From: Epiperipatus broadwayi
Lineage: Eukaryota > Onychophora > Udeonychophora > Euonychophora > Peripatidae
DNA length: 64,000 nucleotides
Direction: 5' to 3'
Assembly: GCA_028023455.1 (NCBI GenBank)
Contig: JAQFVV010006306.1
Coordinates: forward strand, 2,757,001-2,821,000
This document shows positions 11,360 through 22,164 of this stretch, in pieces; the stretch's first letter is position 1; the number at the start of each line of letters is the position of its first letter. The position numbers and the translations under genes were made by a program. The notes beneath the pieces were generated by a model. It was not told where the DNA came from. It saw only the letters and a program-made list of their open reading frames with translations, and made no database searches.

Positions 11360-11510
11360 TAGTAATTTTCCAGAAGGTCTGGGATGATGGTATTTTAGTT
11401 GTATTTATATATTGGACTATTTTAATAAAGTTATATTTTTCTAAAGACATTCAATACTTATATTAGATGATGGAAATAGTCCAATATATAAATACATACT
11501 ACATTTAAAT
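11360..11510. repeat. family A tail fragments, inverted
   Basis: Two copies of the family A tail face each other: TATATATTGGACTATT on the left and AATAGTCCAATATATA on the right, with TTAGATGATGGAAATAG between. The tRNA-like heads are absent. Confidence 0.6.
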
Positions 11511-11629
11511 ACATGTATATTTTCTATACCAATCTTAAGTATAATTATAAGGCTTGAACAAGACTTTTAAACTCCCTACAACCCTCTATTCAACCGATAC
11601 ACATGACCACATACATGTGAAAAGATAAA

Positions 11630-11686
11630 TGATCTCCAATATATGTATTTTGTGCTGAACCAGCACTCATCAATTGGTCCAGATCA
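11630..11686 (-). ncRNA. hammerhead-like motif E-d, core mutated
   Basis: Helix II GUGCUG/CAGCAC is perfect here and outer helix I TGATCT/AGATCA is six pairs, but the core reads TTGATGA and AAAA instead of CTGATGA and GAAA. It should be inactive. Confidence 0.65.
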
Positions 11687-12372
11687 CCATCTTCCACACA
11701 TATGTGCAATCAGTGCTCAGTTTATATTAAGATAGCAAATCTTCCAACTTTAATAGACAAGCTTCAATCTTCTTCACTCTTACTCTTCAGCCATCCATAT
11801 CATTAAAAATCTGATGATGTAATGCTCAAAGCCCTTGCTGATGCCAATGTTATTGTCATACCCATGTTGACCTTGGGTCTTATCTGACATATTAATGTTT
11901 TATGGACATATCAAAGTCCTATGTGTGAAAGGTCAGATTGACTTAAGGTAACATGGGTATGACAACAACATTGACATCAACAAGGGTTTTGAGCATTGCA
12001 TCTTCGGATTTTCAACGATATGGATGGCTTAAGAGTTATCGTTGAAAATCCGAAGATGCAATGCTCAAAACCCTTGTTGATGTCAATGTTATTGTCATAC
12101 CCATGTTGACCTTGGGTCTTATCTGACATATTAATGTTTTATGGACATATCAAAGTCCTATGTGTGAAAGGTCAGATTGACTTAAGGTAACATGGGTATG
12201 ACAACAACATTGACATCAACAAGGGTTTTGAGCATTGCATCTTCGGATTTTCAACGATATGGATGGCTTAAGAGTTAGGGAGTGGAAAAGATTGAAGATT
12301 GTCTATTAAAGTTAGAAGATTTGCTATCTTAATATAAACTGAGCACTGATTGCACATATGTGTGGAAGATGG

Positions 12373-12429
12373 TGATCTGGACCAATTGATGAGTGCTGGT
12401 TCAGCACAAAATACATATATTGGAGATCA
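12373..12429 (+). ncRNA. hammerhead-like motif E-e, core mutated
   Basis: Inverted partner of E-d with the same two core changes (TTGATGA, AAAA). The identical mutations indicate that the inverted arm was copied from its neighbour after the core had decayed. Confidence 0.65.
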
Positions 12430-12520
12430 TTTATCTTTTTCACATATATGTGGTCATGTTTATTGTTTGTATAGGATGGATTATATGGCTGTACTAGTTT
12501 GAAAGTCTTTGTTCAAACTC

Positions 12521-12798
12521 ATAACTAAATACACACTATAGTACTTCTTTTTGAACATTTTTACTGGGACTTTTTGAACATTTTTACTGGGAAAGCTAGT
12601 AAAAAGGAAAAAAAAAAAAATTATAATCAAATAAATATAAATAGGTAATGATTTTTTTCTTCATTAAAATACTTTTTTTAAAACAATATTTATTACTATA
12701 AACTAAACAAAAAATACAGTGCTACAATACTTTTAAATATTTTATCCTTCACTTTTTCGAAATAATATATTTATTCTTATTCAAAATGCTAATTTTTG
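12521..12798. other. AT-rich spacer with a short tandem repeat
   Basis: The block TTTTTGAACATTTTTACTGGGA is nearly duplicated at 12548-12592. Otherwise nothing recognised. Confidence 0.4.
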
Positions 12799-12900
12799 TC
12801 AAGCGTTGGTGGCCTAGTGGTTAGCATAGCTGCCTTCCAAGCTGCTGGCCCGGGTTCGTTTTCCGGTCAACGCATTTGACATGTGAAAAAAAAAAAAAAA
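12799..12900 (+). mobile_element. tRNA-Gly-like short SINE, copy 1
   Basis: The tRNA-like part (12803-12873) has an A box TGGCCTAGTGG, a B box GGTTCGTTTTC, an acceptor stem GCGTTGG/TCAACGC and an anticodon-loop-like CTTCCAA (TCC, glycine). It is followed by TTTGACATGTG and poly(A). Imperfect flanking repeats (ATGCTAATTTTTGTC and ATGCAAATTTTTATC) look like a TSD. The poly(A), tail and TSD show retroposition; this is not a functional tRNA gene. Confidence 0.85.
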
Positions 12901-13519
12901 TGCAAATTTTTATCACAATTAAATACATATAAGTAATGAATTTAAATTTATTTTATTTTTATAAAGTTAATTTTTTTTAAGGAATATTAATTAATACATT
13001 ACATTTAAATTATGCTAATATATTACATTTGATTTTAAACATTTTTGATTTTAGTGATATAATGAATTGGTATTTATGTACATAGTGTCATTCATTGCCA
13101 AAAATTTTCCAAATACATGAAGAAATTTGAACCATGGATTTTAGAATAATGTATTCAGTTTATATATATATTGTGGCTACTAAACTGCGGACTATTTATT
13201 CATTTTGGATAGTTGAAATGCTTAATACTACTAAGGTTTTGATTATATAGATTATCTTAATTAAGAAAATCCTATTTGCTAATTCTGGATAATTGAAATG
13301 CTAAATATTGCTGAAGGTTTTGATCAGTGTATACATGTAGTAATTTTGTGTGGATGCAATGAAAAAGTGTAACCGCATTTATGTATATTAGATTAAGTAG
13401 CCGCAAATTGGTTAATATCACAGACATTCATATAATTAAAACATTTTGAAGCAATTTACTCTTAGTTTTTTTTTAAAAAACTATTATAAGCTCGAGCATG
13501 TACTTATTCTTCTCATTAT
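12901..13519. other. AT-rich spacer, nothing recognised
   Basis: Contains a weak local duplication around TGAAATGCT(T)AATA-T-CT-AAGGTTTTGAT at about 13212 and 13293. No gene seen. Confidence 0.35.
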
Positions 13520-13632
13520 CTCCAAGTTCAATCCATCTCCGATTTCTAGTCTATCTTCTCCACCTCATCCCAGCATACTTCCTTATTTTATCCATCTATC
13601 TCACATGTGGTCTTTTTCTAGATCTTTTACAA
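13520..13632 (-). pseudogene. short RTE 3' fragment
   Basis: Matches the region of the RTE family encoding RPHVRW to the C-terminal end, in minus orientation (plus strand shows CCATCTATCTCACATGTGG). About 110 bp; neither end of the element is present. Confidence 0.7.
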
Positions 13633-14015
13633 AATGATTAGATACAAAGTCATATTATGAATTAATAGGTAATTAATATAGAGTTCTTGCAGTGGTTACA
13701 TCTAGCATATGATCAATCATACAAGGAATCGAAACGTCAAAAGCATTGTAAAATCATTGTTACTATTCTTGAATAATTTTATTTATATGTGAAGAAAAAA
13801 AATTGCATATCCTTGAACATTATACAAAAATCTGACATGCTGAATGATTAGATAGACAAAATATTGTTTGTTTCTTGTATAAGTAATATTGAGTTAAATT
13901 GTTATTTTTCTGGGATAAAATTAGCTTGTATGTTACTGGGGGCAAATCAGCAACATGTATGATTAGTACATGTCTTTTTTACGAACAAGAAGTGCATCAA
14001 ACATTGTAATGATGG
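13633..14015. other. AT-rich spacer, nothing recognised
   Basis: No frame, repeat or RNA gene recognised. Confidence 0.35.
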
Positions 14016-14215
14016 GAATAATTATGTACTAAACCACCAAATATCACATGATCACCATCTCATGCTAGCACATAACTGTTAGTAAACAGGCAAAAACTCT
14101 CCATATAGTAGCTAGATAGGGGTTTTATGCACAAGCCTTCTGGCATCCATTGATTACTCTGGTTAGCACAAGGTGGCACTACTATATGGAGAGTTTTTGC
14201 CTGTTTACTAATAAT
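14016..14215. repeat. family B fragment, foldback
   Basis: Contains family B blocks (CAAGCCTTCTGGCATCC, ATTGATTACTCTGG) flanked by an inverted repeat: AACAGGCAAAAACTCTCCAT at about 14093 and its complement at about 14190. The hammerhead segment of family B is deleted here. Confidence 0.7.
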
Positions 14216-15169
14216 TATGTATGTAAGATAATTGCTTTTGTAGGTCTTATTAAAATGTCTGCATTATTCATTTTAAACTTTTTAGTGTTCGACATGTTTT
14301 TAATTGATGTGACGATATTTGACAATCTTGCTGAAAATATTGTGCAACTGTTTAAAATGATATTTTCAGGAAATATTTTTACTACAAAGTTTAGATTTTG
14401 TCTCTTATAATATTTAGAATAATTATACTTTTGATAGTTATTAAATTTATTGTGTGTAATTATGATTTTGATCCTTTGCAGTTCCTACTTAATAGTATTT
14501 GCTTTTAGTCATTCTTTGTTGCCATTAGTGAGTTTATTAGACATAAATAAAAATAATTTATTGAAGTCTTGGTATAATTTCAGTCAATTCAAAACTATTG
14601 TCATAAATGTAGTTTTGATTAAAAAAATGTGAGAATAATTTCATGTATTATACAGTTAATGATAAATTTTAAATGATGAACAAGCAATACAAATAAGTTG
14701 AAGAACATTCATAACTTTAATATTTATTTAAATAGTGTGTATCTCTGCCATCATAAGAACTGCATGATTTGAAGAATTTCTAACTTATTTCAAATGGCTA
14801 CCACACTTAATAAAATGCGACATCTCATGCAAAAAGTAAAAAAAAATCATAGATGACATGTTTGTATATATAGTGTGGGTTATTTAGATTTGCATAGTAT
14901 ATATTGTAAAAAAAGTTGTAAACATTGATTACAATATGCATGCATTAGATACATTTCCCCCTCCAAAATTAACTGTGTGGTTACTGTTAATAAATAACAA
15001 ATGCTTATTGTCTTAGCAGTACAATTAAGTGTGATATTAATAAAGATTGTTTTTTTTAATTCTAAATAATTTCACACGAATAATATAAGAAAAAAATGGC
15101 ACGTGAGAAAAATTTTTTTTTAGTATATTGATCAATAGTTTTGTGGAAGAATACAAAAAATTGGCAAAC
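14216..15169. other. AT-rich spacer, nothing recognised
   Basis: Open frames of 60-86 codons here are low-complexity and T-rich; none is protein-like. Confidence 0.4.
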
Positions 15170-15840
15170 TGCTGAGCTTGATTTTCCTTTCTTGGGCCAT
15201 TTTTGTGTATATTTGTGCAGGGTAACTACATGTTTTTTTTCTAGTGATATTGAAAAAAAATTTTTTAATGTTTACAGCCTACATGCATTTTCAATTGCAA
15301 TTGTAGCAGCAATTAATATATCGAACACCACATCATTTTTTCAACCCATAGATCAAAGATTCATCTCAACAAAGCAATATATATTAACATCAGCAAGTAA
15401 TCCAGCATTTTGTCACACTTTGGATAAAGACATCTGTAATTGGTAATGCCAATATTGTAGAGCTTTTGCGATCGCATATGGAAGCATTAACTAATGAGGA
15501 ACTAATGCAACTGGATAAAGAAAAGAAAATTAACTAATCTCCAGAGAAAAACCTGGATATCAGAAAATTGAAGGACTGATTTTGTATCCACGAGGTCATG
15601 AACAGAACTTTCGAATAATGTGACCCCAATTTAGAATGCTCCATGAAATCTAAAAATGCCCCAAATCAATGAATGAGGCTTTATAATATGTTGTACATCT
15701 GGTATTTTCAGCTAAAAAAGCCAAGATCATCAAAGGATTTAAAAGACAATGATAGACTCTTTGAATGAACAACTGATGACTCAGAAAACTGGATGACAGT
15801 GCATGCAGAATGGATGGATTACAAGAAAGAATTTTAATCT
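15170..15840 (+). pseudogene. pogo/Tigger-type DDE transposase, C-terminal remnant
   Basis: The segment NTTSFFQPIDQRFISTKQY (about 15320-15380) matches the conserved NTTS-QP-DQG-I region near the end of the DDE catalytic domain of Tigger/pogo and jerky-like transposases. Further on, a frame reads HMEALTNEELMQLDKEKK, typical of the acidic C-terminal part of the same proteins, and after stops another frame reads TTDDSENWMTVHAEWMDY. The N-terminal DNA-binding domain and the first catalytic aspartates are not seen, and several stops and frameshifts break it. The window also holds two non-autonomous elements with Tigger-like ends (18106 and 56876), so a relative of this gene may have mobilised them. 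That link is inference. Confidence 0.6.
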
Positions 15841-18105
15841 TTTTTTTACATAGATTTAAGTTGTATTATCATGCATTCATATGCATTTTAAATGCATATC
15901 GTATAATACATCTAGCATAGTGTACATTAGGGTTTTTTATTTGTTAATACAATATTAATAATTTATGCTATAATTTTTATCCACAGGAATTGGCTACATT
16001 TTTTCGCATAGAAGACCATTATAGTCTCTTGCTTTTTGTATGATCTCTTTGTTATGTGATGGTTTTAGTATACCAATTGTCCTCACTAAGTGGGGCAAAG
16101 AGATGTTAAGAATGAATGGAAAATATATTTTTGCAGTATTTGAAAAATTTGAGAAGCTATATTAATTTCCTCTTTATAAACCAGTCTCCGTTTTTATTGA
16201 TGGGAAGATTCTAAGTCATACTCCATTTTATTTTGCAAGAATGATGACAAATATCTGGATTTATTTATTGTATTAATAAGTCTTATGTGACCAAAGTTTA
16301 AATATATCAGATATTTTAAATGCTATATTTAAATTTATCAACTTTATTTCAAATAAAAGTACTCCAAAGTAAAGAAAATGATACGGAATTTCTATTGCAC
16401 AGTAAGGTTTGTTGATTCAATAGTAGTAAATTTATGAAAACAGTTTTTGTATTAATTAACGATATAATTTTTTTCATATAAGTAGAGATATTTATCCATA
16501 ATTTAATGAGAAAGTCATTATTAGATTTATGATTTTAGTAGAATTTTGCAATACTTATTATGCTGAAGAAAATTTCCCATATTTGTTAAAAGATTTTCTA
16601 TGAAAATCCCAACACGGTTCATTTAATTTTAAAAATGTTATAAATTGGAATAGAAATAGTTTAAAATAAAATTAATTGAAGATTTAAAAATTTCAATAAA
16701 ACTGAATTGATTGTTTCTTTGATCAATAATCCATTTCAAAATATCTTAAATATCACCAAAATTTTAAATAAATTTGATATGACCAGCGAGTGCTTCATAG
16801 ACCATGAAATAGTCTGCATTCAAAAATATTTACATTTGAAATCACTAAAGGAAGAAAATATTTGGAAACAGATAAAGAAATATTGGCAGTAACAATCTTA
16901 CCCTCTCAAAATTGTTGATTTGTTTTGGATTGGGGCTTATTTGTCAAAATCTGCTTTTTCAAGTACCTCATAAAAAGCAGATTAAGAATTTAAACAACAA
17001 ACATTTGAACAAATATACCTATTTATCATCCTGATTATAAAAGTCGTCTAGATTTTTACACTGTCAAATTTCACATTAATAATTGTTGATCTATAATTGA
17101 TAATTTACCTTTTATCATTTTTGAAATTTATTGCTTATATAATTAAAAAATATTCTTAATCAATTTAGTGACATGTTTTTTCCATCCAATTACAACAGTC
17201 AAAAACACCAAAAGAAGATGTTATATTTCACGAGGTCTAAAGTAAAAGGAAGATATTTAAAGATAGAAATTGCAGCAGTGAATCACTTCCTGTTTTCATA
17301 AATAAACTGAATTATTTTGACTATTAATGAATAGTATCCACCATAAGAAGTTGAGATTTTAAGTGCTGATATTACTTCTCAGTTTATGTTAGACATACAT
17401 TCTCATCTTGTGATTTAATGAATATAGAGTTCAGATATTTATTCGAATAGTTTTTCCGAGTATGCCATAATAAATTTCCAAATATTAAATTTTTATTAGG
17501 GAAGACCAAAGGAGGAAAATATATGAATGATTTTGTAGAAAATAGTAAACTTTCTCTGCTTAATTTTTTTTTCAAAATTACAACTGTTAGCACATTTGCA
17601 ATGACCGGATACTTACAAAATTTTGGATTGCACAAATGATAATTTTTTAAAAAAAAACATATAAATGCCATTTAAAATGGCCAATTTTATTGGAAAGAAT
17701 ACATTTCACAGATAATTATTTAAATTGCTAAGTGAAGTTGATAGTGAGGTTAGTTACTAGATAAATCATATGACATTCTAGCAGATTGAATACAACAGTT
17801 CCATTTAGTTTATTTTTTTATTTTGCTACAAATTGATCCAGATAAAATGATCTTAACAGAGAGCTTCAGTCCTCAAGTGGAAATAAAATTTTAATAAGAT
17901 ATTAATTTTATTCTTTCGAAGAAAGTAATTTTTATTCACAATTAAGTAAAAAAAAAAAAGTGCTTTCTAAGCACATCTTACTATCAGATTGAATCTCAAA
18001 CATTGAAACTTAAGCATAGAATTACAAGATAAAGAATAACGTTGACAAAAAGTTTTCAACAATACTTAAAAATCAAATTTAAATCATGATGACAGTTTTC
18101 ATATA
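15841..18105. other. AT-rich spacer, nothing recognised
   Basis: More than 2 kb without a recognisable gene. Frames at 16707 and 17384 are lysine/asparagine/phenylalanine-rich and look like chance. Confidence 0.4.
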
Positions 18106-19409
18106 CACCCGGCTCTCATTTTATGCAGATTTATTTAATGTGATTTTGAAGTTATGCGATTCATGTTTCTTCTTAATATCTTTGTATGCGGGCTTTTTTT
18201 ATGCGATAAAAATGATTAGATAAGAAGTCGAGCTCCGATAATGCGCTATTATTTTAAATATTATAAATTTCGCGCACTCACATCCTATTTAAAGTAATAG
18301 CGCATTATCGGAGATCGACTTCCATCTAATAATTTGAATATTTTCAGCGCTTTATAATAGTACTGTAATAGATTTATGCAATAAAGAAGTTCATAATTCA
18401 CTTAAAATCAGGATTTCCCCATTTTATATACACACATTAAATTTTACAAGATTATAATGTAAATCTGTTCAAACATTATAGATGCCTATACTATGTATGT
18501 TGTTGTTTTTGCATTTTAAATTGCTATCTATTTTTGCTATTTAAAAAAAGAATACATAATCAATCAATCATTTAGTGTCTGCAAGTTTATTTTTAAAAGA
18601 TGAGTAAGAGCGTTGGGCACAATTAAATTTGACAATTAAAAATTAAAATCTGATTTTTAATTGTAATTAACAATTTAAAAATTACGTAATGTAATCTGAA
18701 ATTACTGTGATCGTGAAACAATGAAATTTGATTTTTAAATGGAATTGAAAAGTAAAAAATTAAAGACAAAAATAAGAATTTAATTTTTGTTAGTTTTAAT
18801 TAAATTTTGCCCAACAGCGGTGAGTCGGTGTCTTTTTATTATTGTAAATCTAAGTTCTTATTTTTATTTTAAACTTTTAGTTTACCCTAATGGAGAGGAA
18901 AAAACACCCAAGAAAACGAATTTCTTTGGAAACAAAAAATATAAATTTTAGATCGTTTAGTGAAATGGGAAGGACTAACAGCGATTGGAAAACGTTTTAG
19001 TTGTATTTCCTCTTGATTTCGTTTAAGGAGAAGCTACAGTACATCACATCACATCATGATGAATCTAATGTCTCAAATAGCGATAATAATTAAAATACCA
19101 TACATGTATGAAAAAAATGTAAATTACGCATAAAAATATATTGTTTTGAATAAAATTAAATACTGTAGTTAATAAAAAAAGTAAGAAAAGTTTGTCTTGT
19201 AGCAATTTTTTTCAAATTTGAAATTTTTTAATTTTTTTTTATGCGAATTTTAAAGTAATTTTATGTTGTTGCTTTCCTTTTATGCGATTTTTGGAAAATT
19301 ACAGTATGTATCCCCCATTTTGTAAGGTAAAGTAAGTCTATTTTTATGTGATTTCTTTTGTGCACGTTTTCTGAGGAACCTATCTACCACATAAAACGAG
19401 ACCCAGGTG
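18106..19409 (+). mobile_element. Tigger-like non-autonomous DNA transposon, copy 1
   Basis: Inverted ends CACCCGGCTCTCATTTTATG and, at the right, the complement of CACCTGGGTCTCGTTTTAT, flanked by TA on both sides (18104-18105 and 19410-19411), as expected for the Tc1/mariner superfamily. The CTCGTTTTA terminus resembles the Tigger group. Near the left end an internal hairpin (about 18229-18320) pairs GATAATGCGCTATTA with TAATAGCGCATTATC. No transposase frame. The same element, in the other orientation, is at 56876-57868. Confidence 0.8.
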
Positions 19410-19563
19410 TACTATATATTAAGTTTTTCAGAAGAAAATTTTGACATGATTTTATGCCACTTAAAATAATTCGCTGATGAAAGTTATATATAGGTTAATG
19501 CAAGATTTAAAGACTTTTATGAAATTTAATTTATCAGGATTTTATTTTTGTCTGTTAGTAATA
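19410..19563. other. spacer
   Basis: Short AT-rich spacer, nothing recognised. Confidence 0.3.
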
Positions 19564-20452
19564 AATTGCAAATATAATTTAAATATCACTAATGACTGTT
19601 ATTTTTATAGATAGATATAAAGACCATTAAGTAGTATTAATTATTTTTAATTAGTTCAACAATAACGAGGTTTATATCCACAACCGTTTAGGTTTTCTAT
19701 TTACTATGATGTATTTATTCAGCTTTACTTTATAAGGGTTACCACAACTGGATTTAGTCAGACATGGAAATCAATAATAGAATTCTGATGAATGTATGTG
19801 ATTCAATTGCAAGTATAATTTAAATATCACTAATTACTGTTAAAGACCATTAAGTAGTTTTAATTATTTTTAATTAGCCCAACAATCATCATCATCATAA
19901 ATTATTATCAATCCACTGCAGGATGAAGGTCTTTCCAAGTTCAATCCATCTTTCTCCGATCTTTAGCTTCTTTTCTCCACATTACTCCTGCCCACTTTCT
20001 TATTTCATCCATCCATCCATCTCACATATGATCTCTTTCTGGATCTTTTACAATCTCTTGGAACCCAGTTTAAGATTTCATTGTCCATCTATTATCATCT
20101 CTTCTAGAAATATGCCCAGTCCAACTCCACTTCAGTTTTTTAATTTTTTCAATGAGATCAGTAACACCCGTTTGTTCTCTTACCCATATATTGCATTTTC
20201 GATCTCTTCTTGTTACTCCTAACATGCATCTCTCCATACTTCTTTGAGTGATCTGAAGTCTCTGTTTTGCTCTTCTATTAAGTGTCCAAGTCTCAGATCC
20301 ATAAGTAACATCAAGATTTATATCTACAATCGGTTAGGTTTTTTAATTTATTATGACCTATTTATTTGGCCTTACTAAGAGTTACCACAACTAGATTTAA
20401 TCAGGCATGGAAATCAATAATAGAACTCTGCAGAATATATGTGGTTACCAGA
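19564..20452. repeat. tandem duplication of a 241-bp unit, second copy filled by an RTE insertion
   Basis: The unit starting AATTGCAAATATAATTTAAA at 19564 recurs at 19805. In the first copy TTAGTTCAACAATAACGAGG is continuous; in the second the same place is interrupted by an RTE fragment (19884-20309), after which the unit resumes with TTTATATCTACAATCGGTTAGG. The first copy is therefore the empty site of the insertion. Confidence 0.75.
19884..20309 (-). pseudogene. RTE-type 3' fragment in a duplicated unit
   Basis: 5'-truncated RTE copy in minus orientation. From right to left it covers YGSETW, the RSIQRLQTTQR segment, AGHIARR and the C-terminal end, finishing with the CATCATCATCAT tail on the plus strand. 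Several frame breaks are present. Confidence 0.85.
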
Positions 20453-21149
20453 TGCAACCTCACCTTATTTTAAGTGCTTATTGTTTCGTGTATTTATTTA
20501 CTATGGGCTTATAGTTTATTCTAAGTGTAGCCTTTGTTGCCGTATCTTTTAAGTTTGATTACCTACAATGGGATAGTAATAATTATTTCTGTAGCCACAT
20601 TCTATATAAATTAAAGACCGTATATTTTCCATATGAAAGTGGTTGTTTTAGAATGTTTTCATTGTGATTTCTTTATTTTATTGGGTGATTTGTTTCCAGA
20701 TTTTTAAAATTACAAAAAAATTCTATTATGCTTTGTTTTTTATTCTTGCAATACCAATTTGACATCGTTTATCTCTTTTTACAACCCTGTAAGAATATTA
20801 ATTTCTTATGATGTATATTTAGATGTGAATGTTATTAAATAAAATACCCATTTTATTCATGGATTAACCAAGTCCAAATATATTATTATACTCTCAAATC
20901 AGATTCCTAAAAAATTATTTCAACATATTTGCAGCAAATAATGTCTTATAACGATGTAATTTTATCGATCGGATAAAAATGGTCACATTAATCTGACTTA
21001 CAGGCTGTTATACGATATGAAATCGAGCATCAATATTTCAAAACCGCATAATTTTATAATACCAGCAATTATTAAACCAGCATATAATTTCAAATAATAA
21101 AACAGATGAAATTCTAATTTTCTAATAAGTCCATAAATAAATCATGGCT
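20453..21149. other. AT-rich spacer, nothing recognised
   Basis: No frame, repeat or RNA gene recognised. Confidence 0.35.
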
Positions 21150-22164
21150 ATTGAATATGTCATAAAAACGTGATTGTAAATGTTGAGATTAGGAGATATA
21201 ACGTTCTGAAGAAGATTCCTGGGACAATTGAAACTGTAATCTGTAGAAAAAGGGTGGAAAATAAAGCATTGTAAAAGTAGTAAAGTGATTGGACAATTGA
21301 GTATTATATGGAATGTTATTTGAAACTGTAACCGGATTTAATTAATAATTACAAAAATTGCTGCTAATATAAAAGTTTCATACTCCGAAAATATTGATGC
21401 CTAGTTTATTTACTATTTAAGAATTTGGAGATCCTATAAAACTGGCATTTTCTATCTGACCTTACTACAAGATATTGGATATTATTTGCAAGTTTGTTAA
21501 AGTGATGTATTAGGAATCTAACTTGTCTACAAGTGTATTTGAATTTAGTTGATCCGTGAATGAAGTTTACATTCATAACGTAGCATATTTAACATCCATG
21601 ATTTGAATCTAACTTGTAGATTACCGAAATGTATTTGAACTTAGTTGACCAGTGGATAAATTTTATATTCTTAATATCACATATTTAATAGTTGTAATTT
21701 ATTTGCAAACTTATGAAAATTATTAGAATAAATAAATAAATATTTGAAATTGAAATTTATGGTTGTTCCTATTTTCTCGTTTCATAGCAAATTTTGGAAA
21801 CATTACTACATAGAATGACTTCAATTTTTATATTAATGTTTTGTTTATAGTAACTTGATTTTATAAGAATAATTATAGATTCTGTAGATATTTGAAGAGT
21901 AGGTCACATTGACATTGCTTCAGAATGAAACTTTTCATAATTAAAGTTTGTTACCGATAGTCGAAAGCTTGCTTATTTTCTATTTACTTATTTTGTCAAA
22001 TATAATTATAAAAATGTTACGATAATCATTATTATATTGATATACTTAAATTGAATTAAATTTCACTGTATAGACACTGAATTGGGTTTAGATCTGTATG
22101 CGTATACAGACAAATGAGCTTGGATTGAAAATTCATTTTTACCCATAGCTTTATAGTTTAGTAA
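21150..22164. other. spacer with a CTGAAGAA-GAAAC hairpin and a 91-bp tandem repeat
   Basis: At about 21204 the motif CTGAAGAAGATT...AATTGAAAC resembles the family A/D hairpin. At 21514-21695 two tandem copies of about 91 bp begin AATCTAACTTGT and continue with AGTTGA(T/C)C-GTG. No gene seen. Confidence 0.45.

Larger units (their letters stand above)
11575..12520. repeat. family E foldback with an internal direct repeat
   Basis: Left arm (minus orientation) and right arm (plus orientation) of family E, each with its own hammerhead motif at 11630 and 12373. Between them the block from CTTGGGTCTTATCTGACAT is present twice (about 11872 and 12112, period 240 bp), with its own inverted partners, so the centre is a palindrome that was duplicated. 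The tRNA-like portions lie at both outer ends. Confidence 0.8.

Noticed and set aside
12803-12873. functional tRNA-Gly gene
   Set aside because: The stem and both promoter boxes look tRNA-like, but the poly(A) tail, shared TTTGACATATG extension and flanking TSD show a SINE; the same body recurs with different anticodon triplets.
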